From Myxococcales bacterium (GTDB taxonomy: Bacteria > Myxococcota_A > Bradymonadia > UBA4248): a stretch of DNA of 16,033 nt. Made by a program: the position numbers and the translations under genes. Below the pieces are notes generated by a model. That model was not told the DNA's origin, made no database searches, and saw only the letters and a list, made by a program, of their open reading frames with translations. The DNA lies in contig SFMP01000096.1 in the NCBI GenBank assembly GCA_004554395.1, positions 1 to 16,033 on the forward strand. Reading direction: 5' to 3'. Below, one piece after another: positions 8,901-16,029 of this stretch. Position 1 is the first letter of the stretch. Every line of letters starts with the position of its first letter.

Positions 8901-11900
8901 CTAAACCAGGCATCGAGCGATGCTTTCGGGTTCTCGAGCATTTCTTCTTCGACGATGCCGATCGTTCCCAACAGATTGATCGCCTCTTCGTTGTCGTCGC
9001 AACCCGTCACGAGAACTTCGTAGACTTTGACGAGCTCTTCCCAACGAGCCAAGTTGTGGTAGACGGGAACGAGGACTTTTGCCGCTTCGACGGCAACTTC
9101 ACCACCCAAAGCAACGATCTCTTCTAACGAAGCAATGCTCTGAGCATGGTCCGGTGCCATTTCCAACACATCTTTGTAGACTTCGATGGCTCGCGAGCAA
9201 TCGTCCATATTGCGATACCAGCACTCGGCCTGGCGGAATTTGAACACGACGCGCGCTTCTTCATCTGTTTCGATCGCCTCGCGGCGCTCTAAGATGTCGA
9301 GCAAATTCGTCATGTCATTCGTCGCCAAATAGAGTCGATCGAGCGCCTCGAGGGCCTCTGCATTCGTCGCCTCGATATCGAGAATGCGCTGATACGTCTC
9401 AATAGCTCCGACGTTGTCTTCGAGCTTCGTCTCTTGCAAAACGCCCATCTTGAAGAGCAAATCGACGCGCGACGCATCGTCTTCGACGTTCTCGAGCTTC
9501 GCCGTATAGACGTTGAGCAATTCGGCCCAATCTTCTTTCCCCAAATACAACCGTTCCAAACAATCCAATGCCGTCGGCTCGCCTGCTTCATCGGCCAAAA
9601 TATCGGCATGAATGGCTATCGCTGCATCGACATCGCCCAAGATCTCTTCGTGAATCGAAGCCGCTTGGAAGAGCAATGCTTTGCGCTCCTCGGGCATTTC
9701 GACGAGTTTCGATTTGGCCGTCAAAACTTCGGCGAGCTCTGTCCACGCCTCTTTCTCGCGATACAACTCTTCGAGCGCGTTCAAAATCTCGAGATCTTCG
9801 GGGTCTTTTTCGCGAATCTCGACATACGTCGCTATCGCGGCATCGAGGTTTTCCAAGTGTTCGCGATAAATCGACGCCACCATGCACTTGATGTTCTTTG
9901 CCGCTTCGACGTCATCGGCGTCGACTGTCGCCTCGTTCATCACGCCGACGAGTTCGTCCCATTTGCCCAATACATCGGCATAATTAAACAACTGTTCGAT
10001 CGTCTCTTGGCTACGCAAGTCTTCTTTCAAGCTACGGGCATAAGCTTCATAAGCTTTTTCGTGCTCTTCGCCGCGTTGCTCATAGAGCATCGCCTCTTCG
10101 TGCAAAATGTCGCGGCGACGCTCGGGCTCGACGATGACCCGCAAAAGCTGCTCATCGGTCCAGCAACGACGTTGCCACGCATCGTTCGCATCGTAAATCG
10201 GCAACAATATCTCGGCTATCTGCTCGACAATCGCACCCTCGCCTTTCTCGAGCATCACTTCTAAACCGCTTATCGCCATTTCGTGCGACGGATCATGCGC
10301 CAAGATATTGCTATAAATCTCAAATGCGCGATCCGACTCGTTCAAATGCTCGCTCAATATCGATGCCATGTGGCATTCGATTTCATCGCGCGCCGCTTGA
10401 TCCTCGACGAGTTCCAATCGACGTTCGCAATTGGCTACCGCCTCTTCCCAGCGTTCACACGCCACATAGAGACGATCGAGCGATTCCATCGCATCGGTAT
10501 TCTCGGGGTGCTTCTCGAGAACTTCGAGCATCGTATCGATGGCGCCTGCATTATCGCCCAACGACGCCTCTTGGATCGATGCAATTTGCATGTTGATCCC
10601 GAGTAAAACTTCGTCGTCTTCGGTCAATTTCGCTTCCGCATGCAAAACGCCAATCACGTCTTCCCACGATTCCAAGCGAATAAACGTCTCTTTGAGGTAA
10701 TTCAACACCTCCTGATCCGCACCACCCACTTCGAGCCCGAGGCGACCATATTCGATGGCCTTGTCGCGGTTATCGAGCTGCGTCTCCCAAAGGCTACTCA
10801 ATTCGAGCGCATACTGCGTCAACAATTCGGGGTTCTCTTCGCGCGATATCGATTTGGCTACGCCTTCGAAGATTTCGATGACTTTTTGCCATGCCTCATA
10901 GCGCTGTGCCAAATCCATCAACACTTGCTTGACGATTTCGCTCGCCGGAGCACTCATCATCGCCCTTGCCAAGCAATCGATTGCCCCTGAGCCATCTTCC
11001 AAATATTCGCTACAAATCTGCGATGCGCAAACGTAATAGCTCAATTTATCGGCAACATTGGGCAAAACATCGCCCAAGCGGACCAATACCGATTTTAATT
11101 CGGGATATTTCTCTTGCGTCGCATAAACTTTCGACAAAGCACGCGCCACTGTATCGACGCGAACTTCTGCTTCGAGCAACGCCTCAAGCCCAGCTATCGC
11201 ACCCTCGTGCGCAATATCGATCAACAATATATTATCGTAGCAGTCGACGCTTGCGTCGTATTCCGACAAATGCAAGCGATAGACTTCGCCCAACTCAAAC
11301 CAAAGCGCTATCGCTTCTTCTGGGTCGATCCCCGAAACGCTACGATCAACCCACAAGGCGACGTCGTCTTCGCGCACCAATTTGGCACCATAGACGATGC
11401 CTACCATGCCTTCTTCGTTCTGCTCGGTTTCTTCGCGCGACTCCGTAAACGCATTGCCAACGCCCAATAATTCGAGCTGTTTCTCGATCACGCGAGCCAA
11501 ATCTTCGTACGATTCCGTCTCGGCATACAAGCGATGCAATTCGACGAGTGGACGACCATCTTCGGGCAACAGCTCGCAGACGCGCTCATACGACTCAATG
11601 GCACCCGCCTTGTCGTTCAAGTGATTCTCGTGGATACGCGCTCCGCTCAAAAGCGTTTCGGCGAGCTCGGCGGGCGATTTGGCGAGTTTCATGCGACGCT
11701 CGTTGACTTCGAGCAACTCGTTAAATCTGCCCTCGCGTTCCAAAATGCTCTCCAAGGCACCGAGCGCTCGGATATCTTCGGGATCATCGGCGAGCAACGA
11801 TTCAAATATCTTCTGCGCCTCGGCCGCTTTATCGAGGTATTCCAAGCACAAACAACCAATGCGATAATTGAGTTCGCGCTTAAACGCCACGTCGTCTGTC

Positions 11901-14173
11901 TTATCGAGTTCACTGCGGAACAATGCGACGACCTTTTCGGCATTCCCCGTCTTGCCCGAGCTGCGAACCAATCCATCGTATGCCTGTTCATAGCGAATGT
12001 TGTCGCTCACGACTTTCATATACCAAGCATAAGCTTGATCGTCATTCGCCAACTTCGTCTCGAATAATTTTGCTAAACGCAAACCATAAGCCGAACGCTC
12101 TTCGATGTCTTCGCTACTATTATAGAGAATCTCCAACATCTTAGCCAAATCTTCGTATTTCGAGCGATTCTCATAGTAGCTCACGAGTTCTTTGGCCGCG
12201 ACGGCATCGTTCGCATCGATCGTCAAAATCTTCTCCAACGTCGTCATCGCGCGATCGCTATCGCCCAACGAATTGGCATAGACGTGAGCCGCTCTCAACA
12301 ACACCGATTTCTTATCTTCGTCGTCTTTAAGCGTCTTCGACAATTGTTCGAACAATTTGACGACTTCGGGCAAATTGTCGTTTTCGGCATAATACGCCTC
12401 AAGCGATGCCCAATCGCGCTCTTCGATGAGCAACTTGCGCAGTGCATCGATACCCTTGGCGTATGTCGGATCGATCGCCAAAACGCGACGCCACGTCGCA
12501 ATCGCATCGACGTTGTCATTCGCCTTATCGCTATACAACGCACCCAATTTCTGGAGCGCTTGGAACTGCTCGTCTGCATCTTCGGTCAAGGCGATGCGAT
12601 GTTCCATAATGCCCGCCAAATCGCTCCAACGCTTTTCGCTCTCGTAGAGCGATTCCAACGACGAAATCGCTTCGGCATTGTTCGGATCGCGTTCCAAGAC
12701 GTCTTTCCAAACGTCGATCGCCGCGCCATTATTGCGCATCTTCGTCTTCGCAATATCGGCCATTTCTCTGAGCAATTCGATTTGATCGGGCAACGAATCC
12801 ATCCGCTGCAATTCCCGACGATGAATGTCGAGCAATTTTTCCCAATCTCGACGCTCCGGATACAAAACTTTCAACGCCTCGATCGACGCCTCGTGCAAAG
12901 GCTCAACCGACAACACGTTCTCGAAGTATTTCACCGCATCGACTTTGCGATTCATCTTTTCGAGATAAATCATCGCGATGCGATAATAAAAGTCGACTTT
13001 CTTCTCGTCGTTGCCGTTTTCGGCTTGCGTATCGAGCAATTTGACGAGCTCAGGCCAGCGGCGCATCTTCTCGTAAATCTCGACCAAGCTCTCGAGCGCA
13101 GCTCTATTCCCCGGCGCAACCGCCAAAAGCGCCTCATACATCTTGAGGACCATCGACTCTTGCTTCGTCTCATCGCGATAAACGCGTATCATTTCCTGAT
13201 AAATGTCGACTTTTTCTTCGACTTTATCGACCGCATTGACGAGCTCTTTCGACAAAACATCGACGTATTGATTCCATTTCTGCTGATCGCGGCTCAAAAT
13301 CGCCAAACGCCATTTCAAACCCACGTTATCGGCTACCTTACGGCTCGTCTTGCGCATCATTTCGACGGCGCGATCGAGTGCCTTAGCGCTCAATGCATAA
13401 TCGGCAACGCGATGCGCAACTTCGACCGCAACCGCCGTCTCGTCCGACTCCGTTTCCCGAACTTGCGCCTCGATCGTCTGCTCCACTTTGCGCCAATTCC
13501 CCGTCGCAACGAGTGCCAAATCTTCCACGATCTGCGCATTCTTCGTCGATTCGAAATGGCTCAAGCGTTCCTTGCCTTCTTCGATCTCCTGCGTTCGGAA
13601 ACACGCTATCCAGCCCATCGTCTCCGATATCGCCAAACTACCCGCCTCAGAAGCATTCTCAAGCGCCACCTTGTGCGCCTCCATGATGCCACTCCAGACG
13701 TCGGGCGAGCTCGTCACCAAGCGCGACAACCGCTCATACAACTCGCGGGCGACTTCGCCATCGCCGTTCAATATCTCGCCCCATACCTCTGCCAACTGAA
13801 TATCGCCAGGGTTGTGGAAATCGACGATGCGAAGAGCCTCGACATAACCGTCGATCGTGCCCAAACCACGATAATAATCGACGCGTTCCGTCCAATCCAT
13901 CGACGATAAATCGACTTGCTCCGTCGTCGACGCCTGCGGTTCGTCTGCGACTTGCGCCGTTTCCTCGGCAGAATCCAACGACGATTCCGATTCGTCGCTC
14001 TCTTCTGCTTCGACGTCGTCCGATGTCTCTACCGCGTCGGGTTCTACCGCCGTCGATGACTCTACCGATTCGGATGAGTCGGACGTTTCCACACCGGCGG
14101 CCTCAACCGTCGTCGATGCCTCCTCGGCATTCTCAGGGTTCAATCCTTCTTCATTCCTGATCTCTTCGCTCAT
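2933..14173 (-). CDS. Giant TPR-like repeat protein (3746 residues) with degenerate M48-peptidase-like C-terminal domain
   Basis: Residues 1-90 are an acidic Ser/Glu/Asp/Thr-rich, presumably disordered tail with no signal peptide or membrane segment. From about residue 95 to 3410 the protein is a ladder of helical repeats. Each unit opens with an aromatic anchor such as ERW(T/E/Q)(D/E)L and continues with a long helix, an LxDxxxAIxxY helix, a DPxxxxAL turn and LxxLY; I count about 40. Two successive spacings measured tryptophan to tryptophan are 71 and 72 residues, so one unit equals two TPR-like helix pairs. Residues about 3412-3746 are different: PEVYVSP (about 3556), an ALRFILARNLHMFQ segment (about 3592-3605) where an M48 peptidase would have its HExxH helix, and CDRVGLLMSGD (about 3686-3696), resembling the later M48 ExxxD region. 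The zinc-binding HExxH is absent, so peptidase activity is unlikely. Such repeat arrays normally scaffold protein complexes; the partner is unknown. The ATG at 14173 has AGGGG six bases upstream. The frame is intact over 11.2 kb, so the gene is under selection. Confidence 0.9.
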   Translation of the reverse strand: MSEEIRNEEGLNPENAEEASTTVEAAGVETSDSSESVESSTAVEPDAVETSDDVEAEESDESESSLDSAEETAQVADEPQASTTEQVDLSSMDWTERVDYYRGLGTIDGYVEALRIVDFHNPGDIQLAEVWGEILNGDGEVARELYERLSRLVTSSPDVWSGIMEAHKVALENASEAGSLAISETMGWIACFRTQEIEEGKERLSHFESTKNAQIVEDLALVATGNWRKVEQTIEAQVRETESDETAVAVEVAHRVADYALSAKALDRAVEMMRKTSRKVADNVGLKWRLAILSRDQQKWNQYVDVLSKELVNAVDKVEEKVDIYQEMIRVYRDETKQESMVLKMYEALLAVAPGNRAALESLVEIYEKMRRWPELVKLLDTQAENGNDEKKVDFYYRIAMIYLEKMNRKVDAVKYFENVLSVEPLHEASIEALKVLYPERRDWEKLLDIHRRELQRMDSLPDQIELLREMADIAKTKMRNNGAAIDVWKDVLERDPNNAEAISSLESLYESEKRWSDLAGIMEHRIALTEDADEQFQALQKLGALYSDKANDNVDAIATWRRVLAIDPTYAKGIDALRKLLIEERDWASLEAYYAENDNLPEVVKLFEQLSKTLKDDEDKKSVLLRAAHVYANSLGDSDRAMTTLEKILTIDANDAVAAKELVSYYENRSKYEDLAKMLEILYNSSEDIEERSAYGLRLAKLFETKLANDDQAYAWYMKVVSDNIRYEQAYDGLVRSSGKTGNAEKVVALFRSELDKTDDVAFKRELNYRIGCLCLEYLDKAAEAQKIFESLLADDPEDIRALGALESILEREGRFNELLEVNERRMKLAKSPAELAETLLSGARIHENHLNDKAGAIESYERVCELLPEDGRPLVELHRLYAETESYEDLARVIEKQLELLGVGNAFTESREETEQNEEGMVGIVYGAKLVREDDVALWVDRSVSGIDPEEAIALWFELGEVYRLHLSEYDASVDCYDNILLIDIAHEGAIAGLEALLEAEVRVDTVARALSKVYATQEKYPELKSVLVRLGDVLPNVADKLSYYVCASQICSEYLEDGSGAIDCLARAMMSAPASEIVKQVLMDLAQRYEAWQKVIEIFEGVAKSISREENPELLTQYALELSSLWETQLDNRDKAIEYGRLGLEVGGADQEVLNYLKETFIRLESWEDVIGVLHAEAKLTEDDEVLLGINMQIASIQEASLGDNAGAIDTMLEVLEKHPENTDAMESLDRLYVACERWEEAVANCERRLELVEDQAARDEIECHMASILSEHLNESDRAFEIYSNILAHDPSHEMAISGLEVMLEKGEGAIVEQIAEILLPIYDANDAWQRRCWTDEQLLRVIVEPERRRDILHEEAMLYEQRGEEHEKAYEAYARSLKEDLRSQETIEQLFNYADVLGKWDELVGVMNEATVDADDVEAAKNIKCMVASIYREHLENLDAAIATYVEIREKDPEDLEILNALEELYREKEAWTELAEVLTAKSKLVEMPEERKALLFQAASIHEEILGDVDAAIAIHADILADEAGEPTALDCLERLYLGKEDWAELLNVYTAKLENVEDDASRVDLLFKMGVLQETKLEDNVGAIETYQRILDIEATNAEALEALDRLYLATNDMTNLLDILERREAIETDEEARVVFKFRQAECWYRNMDDCSRAIEVYKDVLEMAPDHAQSIASLEEIVALGGEVAVEAAKVLVPVYHNLARWEELVKVYEVLVTGCDDNEEAINLLGTIGIVEEEMLENPKASLDAWFRALSRDVARDESWQKVESLAELCDCWSDLVAKLNDLIADLGSDSMSAIIVAKHEALVYEEKLGAPDKAIEAYRKILELDSNDVDAIRGLDRLYEVTEQWQELAEILRTEIDMAETDEERLGSYYRMGAVQEMYLGNYDEAIASYNEMHMIVPGQPEAIESLYRMFTAGHGCAQIAEILEAYYRDNEAWEELVNLDLQFVDHIEDHNDRYDKFIEIADVYLNQLSLIAEGLAIYGRALCERPGDELCLSKIDELSEIIQDWTHNAEYYSNAIAACDDDLIKQDLTLRMAQTYDHHLEDYENAEKCYLGVLGFDAEHLESLEALDRIYLAQERWTDLVAIIRREIPVVDSDDQRIMLYMRLGAVLNDSLGDGDAAIAAYDEILNLDPGYWDALLSLEAIYQAREDWQSLDEVYDKEAAASQDDQQRVELWGKRAQLNSEILGKTDDAIDLWYQVLDVLGDNLIALQNLEVLFERCERWTDVAEVVERQVPLAAEDVDLHLETYRKLGRIYRDKLEDNERSLDYWRNAHDVVPTDLETLRAIEALDEVLDNPDDLAEILREILQSNQLNLEDQLACAVKLAGVLDNLGRVDDTINIWLYVVQLDATHAQALNELERLYESEGRWEDVVNTLHAKIDNADDLETKVALYKQIAGIWELQVADIDQAAAAYQAILDLDASRHDVFATLEELYTNHERWQELLSAYVERADIVDDAALRLSLLERGAKIAEEKLQQPQMAFVVLQSAIAENWKNADFMAELQRLAEATGSWGELVGQFEGMIAQATSPADVLALHNIVARWYFHHLNDNEASWNHFAFVLDQDPKNLDALAAMTEIYWRLGNWDELVNILSKRLELTTVTDDRVSLYMELGKVFEEKIGDVGQAIECYIQAFKLSEDRLDVMKELARIYEMAEQWSELIDILEREMAVLDDVEEKIAVRFRIGTIWENMLQNNEKAAASYAEVVAMDETHAEALVALERLDIALERWTDLLKVYEYQLAAFQEPEQHVSIYTKVSQVYEHHLNDIENAIASMTQVMLIDPSYAPAFVELERMYKIVERWQDFIDIVNSHIGILSNPADHVELYRDLGVVYRDKLQDAYHAIESFQAIIGIVPSDVAALYALADLYEHCEDYISAIDYLGRVIDCISDMQEAVAVHFRIGTIYDKNLEDDQNAEERYKICLDIDASYMPAIDALAAMYQRHEDWNSLIRILKQKVEFTRELDAKAQINCMLGDVSLHKIDDSLNAYAYYNEALTLQPGCVAAAWPLAEKYLEEKAYARALVLYEIVINGVAFTEDAAQLYVLNYKAGYCCQNLMQHEKALEFYRASYELNQEFSPTLMGMGEELLEAKDYERAYNMFQVLLEKFADDLQPADHIQIYYNCAVAKKALGELGLARQLLERILEADGSQTKSLELIIEVCDEMEDWEALVYYMNILVERIEDKNLKFAKLMEIAKIYSEKIGDPERQIETYYRALEVLPNSRIVLNELLAIYHATAQWENAISIMEKLCENEENDEKVAEFYYAIAVIYRDELQDDVKAVEYFNKTLDLNVSKLRAFESIDKILTASRDWETLESNYKAMIQRVKGEDPDAFRDTLKLLWYGLGEIYRSRLNEWDNAIAAFQQASLIDPNDEKLHNILAELYIRMPDHTDEAIEETRTLIRLQGNNMNREQELKFYRQLYFLYYRSEQYDKAWCITDITCAKQLAREDEVAHHESGLGDFLYNTDVQRLTAEDCTNLLTHPTIRGSELTRFFMQCRKFLSEAFAHRKDQDAGIEKRSKKRDIVQTMAETPFVRDYSRIAWMLGVMPAPEVYVSPVLDHGMRIANVNYNAFIVAQRMLSGMDTHALRFILARNLHMFQSYFMSGFGWRSADLKAVLEASICFFRGVRQVNNGLGMAIINTFTRLDVASRQQIEQSLRQIEINKQPINTSLWLKGVDFTCDRVGLLMSGDFEMACACIRESDKAIGVSKLTNDERIEELTRFALSDEYFQLRVNLGLNCF

Positions 14174-14179
14174 GCTAAT

Positions 14180-14184
14180 CCCCT
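14180..14184 (-). promoter_or_regulatory. Ribosome-binding site of the giant gene
   Basis: AGGGG on the minus strand lies six bases before the ATG at 14173. It supports this start and hence the acidic N-terminal tail as part of the protein. Confidence 0.65.
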
Positions 14185-14202
14185 ATTCGTACACACGAAC
14201 CA

Positions 14203-14230
14203 TATATAAGCGCCCCAGCTACAGTCGCAA
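14203..14230 (-). promoter_or_regulatory. Candidate sigma-70-type promoter of the giant gene
   Basis: On the minus strand, TTGCGA (14225-14230) is followed after 16 bases by TATATA (14203-14208); shifting the second box by one base gives a 17-base spacing. These resemble -35 and -10 boxes. The predicted transcript would begin about 20 bases before the ribosome-binding site. Identified by eye only, against the general bacterial consensus. Confidence 0.4.
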
Positions 14231-14309
14231 CCGCATCCATGACGCACCTAAAACTTCGACGATCTATCGACCCTTTGCTCTAGGTCGCAAAAAGCCAAAA
14301 TATCGCCGT

Positions 14310-14339
14310 CTTGTACTACACATCCCATAATTGTACAAG
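14310..14339. promoter_or_regulatory. CTTGTAC ... GTACAAG inverted repeat, candidate operator
   Basis: CTTGTAC (14310-14316) and GTACAAG (14333-14339) are perfect seven-base inverted arms with 16 bases between. The right arm lies within the self-palindrome TTGTACAA (14331-14338), and TTGTAC also recurs as a direct repeat 20 bases apart, about two helical turns. This is the geometry expected for a dimeric or tetrameric regulator. It lies about 80 bases upstream of the giant gene's predicted -35 and about 340 bases before the glycosyltransferase start. Confidence 0.35.
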
Positions 14340-14682
14340 TTTTGACGCCTTCCCTTTCTTCAAACCCAAAACACACTCGCCATTATCGCACATTCCCCCA
14401 CACAGGCGACCCAACCTTCGATACAACTTCAATGCGGCAATTATCGTTAGCACCTACCCCACCTGTGATTATTCCCCAAAAACGCAATTTTTCTCCTAAA
14501 GGTCGCATTTTTTTTCTACTTCTGGTATCCACCACGAAAGCGACGCATTCCGTTCGACAAAACCGCGACGCAACATCACCGCCAGTTCTGGACCGCTCCG
14601 GGCCGCGTTCTTCGAGCGCCATCCCCATGCCCCACATGGCACATCGTCGACGACTAAAATGACCTCTTGAACAACGATTATT

Positions 14683-15852
14683 ATGTCTGAAAAACGAAAA
14701 GTAGCCTTATTTTCTACGAACTTCTGCCCCTATTCCCAAACTTTCGTCTACGACGAAGTCACGCACCACGAACGCTACATTGCCGACGTCTACACCATCA
14801 ACCGCATGAACGCCGACCGCTTCCCCTACGATCGCGTCTTCGAATTCGACAAATCCCTCATCGGATCCATCGAGAAGCACTTCTACCGAATCTTCCTCTA
14901 CAGCCCATTCCGCCAATATCAACTCAAACGCGGCAACTACGACCTCATCGCCGCGCATTTCGGCCCCGGCAGCCTCTATACGATGCAATTCGCAAACGCT
15001 ACCAACCTGCCACTCGTCACCACTTTCCACGGCTACGACGTCCCCCTTCTCATGACCGCCCGCCGCTTCCACCCGCAATTCTGGCGCTATTGGTACCTCA
15101 GCCGATGGATGCTCAATCGCATCGACCGCTTCTTAGCCGCCAGCGACGAGCTCCACGACCTCCTCGTCGAACTCGGCGCGCCCCCCGAAAAAGTCAAAAC
15201 GTGGTGCCTCGGCGTCAAAATCCCCGCACTCGACGCCGCACCTCCGCGAACGGGCAAAAATCTCATCCAATGCGGAAGATTCGTCGAAAAGAAAGGTTTC
15301 ATCGATACTCTGCAAGCATTCGCCAATGTCCGCGAATATTATGCACAAAACGGCCGCACTTTCGACCTCCATCTCTCCCTCGTCGGCGACGGCCCACTCC
15401 TCCCACTCTGCCGCCGTTACGTCGAACGCAACGACCTCTCCAACAACGTCTCATTCCTCGGCGCCATCCCACAAGACGCCCTCTTCGAACGCATCACGCA
15501 AAGCGACATCCTCCTCTGCCCCAGCGTCATCGCACGAAACGGCGACCGCGAAAGCGGCATCCTCGTCGCAAAAGAAGCCGGCGCCCGCTTCGTCCCCGTC
15601 ATCGGCACGCGACACGGCGGCATCCCAAGCATCATCGACGACGGCAAAACGGGCTTCCTCGTCGACGAACGCTCTCCCGACCAAATCGCACAAAAAATCA
15701 TCCAACTCCTCGAAAACGACGAACTACGACGCAACATGGGCATCGCCGCCCGACACAAAATCTCCACCGAATACGACCTACAAGAACGCATCCGCGTCCT
15801 CGAAACGCACTACGACGAAGTCATCGACGAAAAACGCGCACAGACGCACTAA
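14683..15852 (+). CDS. Family 4 (GT-B) glycosyltransferase, WcaL/AmsK-like
   Basis: This is a retaining glycosyltransferase of the GT4 type, which moves a sugar from a nucleotide-sugar donor to a growing glycan or lipid acceptor at the cytoplasmic face of the membrane. Visible motifs: VTTFHGYDV (112-120), characteristic of the exopolysaccharide WcaL/AmsK-like group; GRFVEKKGF (198-206) opening the donor-binding half; LSLVGDGPL (231-239); VSFLGAIP (256-263); and the E-x7-E donor-site motif in ESGILVAKE, E290 and E298, followed by HGGIPSIIDDGKTGFLV. The 389 residues match the family, and no transmembrane segment is seen. The ATG at 14683 begins the first beta strand of the fold directly, but no Shine-Dalgarno sequence is visible before it. 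Third codon positions are strongly C-rich. The gene stands alone here, so its glycan (capsule, exopolysaccharide or O-antigen) cannot be named; a glycan cluster may lie beyond the right edge. Confidence 0.88.
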   Translation: MSEKRKVALFSTNFCPYSQTFVYDEVTHHERYIADVYTINRMNADRFPYDRVFEFDKSLIGSIEKHFYRIFLYSPFRQYQLKRGNYDLIAAHFGPGSLYTMQFANATNLPLVTTFHGYDVPLLMTARRFHPQFWRYWYLSRWMLNRIDRFLAASDELHDLLVELGAPPEKVKTWCLGVKIPALDAAPPRTGKNLIQCGRFVEKKGFIDTLQAFANVREYYAQNGRTFDLHLSLVGDGPLLPLCRRYVERNDLSNNVSFLGAIPQDALFERITQSDILLCPSVIARNGDRESGILVAKEAGARFVPVIGTRHGGIPSIIDDGKTGFLVDERSPDQIAQKIIQLLENDELRRNMGIAARHKISTEYDLQERIRVLETHYDEVIDEKRAQTH

Positions 15853-15879
15853 CGACACATATCTGCACCGCCTCGGGTC

Positions 15880-15911
15880 GCCCTATTTCGCGCGTTGCGC
15901 TCAATACAGGC
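15880..15911 (+). repeat. Asymmetric palindromic repeat, copy B1
   Basis: GCCC TATT TC GCGC, loop GTT, GCGC TC AATA C AGGC. It starts 28 bases after the glycosyltransferase stop. It is nearly identical to B2, 39 bases further on, but its last arm has A in place of G, leaving one outer mismatch. The extra C of the family is at 15907. Confidence 0.8.
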
Positions 15912-15918
15912 TCTGGCC

Positions 15919-15950
15919 GCCCTATTTCGCGCGTTGCGCTCAATACGGGC
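15919..15950 (+). repeat. Asymmetric palindromic repeat, copy B2
   Basis: GCCC TATT TC GCGC, loop GTT, GCGC TC AATA C GGGC. It is a tandem near-copy of B1 at a 39-base spacing. TCTTTTG follows on the plus strand, so with B1 it is a plausible transcription end for the glycosyltransferase. The extra C is at 15946. Confidence 0.85.
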
Positions 15951-15959
15951 TCTTTTGAC

Positions 15960-15987
15960 GCCCTATTGCCCGTTGGGCAATACGGGC
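15960..15987 (+). repeat. Asymmetric palindromic repeat, copy B3
   Basis: GCCC TATT GCCC, loop GTT, GGGC AATA C GGGC. Like A1 it lacks the TC/TC mismatch, so the stem is continuous except for the extra C at 15983. Its inner stem is GCCC/GGGC where B1 and B2 have GCGC/GCGC. Confidence 0.85.
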
Positions 15988-15996
15988 TTTGGCTAC

Positions 15997-16029
15997 GGCT
16001 ATGTGCTCACTGCGTTGCGCGCATACGCC
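15997..16029 (+). repeat. Asymmetric palindromic repeat, variant copy B4
   Basis: GGC TATG (15997-16003) pairs with CATA (16022-16025), an extra C at 16026, then GCC (16027-16029). This is the TATG/CATA variant seen also at 2860-2908, and both share CGGCTATGTGCTC. The inner part is a less regular GC-rich stem, and the outer stem is short. The cluster may continue beyond the right edge. Confidence 0.7.

Larger units (their letters stand above)
14174..14682. other. Divergent intergenic region between the giant gene and the glycosyltransferase
   Basis: These 509 bases separate two genes that start away from each other. They hold the candidate promoter and ribosome-binding site of the giant gene and the CTTGTAC inverted repeat. 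They also hold a T-rich stretch at about 14488-14522, and a possible -10 box TAAAAT (14655-14660) for the glycosyltransferase, without a convincing -35. Short open frames occur here on both strands, but none has a ribosome-binding site or recognisable product, and I do not call them genes. Confidence 0.6.

Noticed and set aside
14625..14639. CCATG ... CATGG inverted repeat just upstream of the glycosyltransferase.
   Set aside because: Five-base arms are too short to separate from chance in this sequence.
2921..14646. Direct repeat ATGGCACATCG at 2921-2931 and 14636-14646, on either side of the giant gene, as possible target-site or attachment duplications.
   Set aside because: An 11-base match is expected many times by chance in 16 kb, and no integrase or transposase is present.
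14342..14662. Small open frames on both strands of the intergenic region (14311-14499, 14342-14662, 14383-14637).
   Set aside because: They overlap one another, lack ribosome-binding sites, and their compositions look like translated non-coding DNA.
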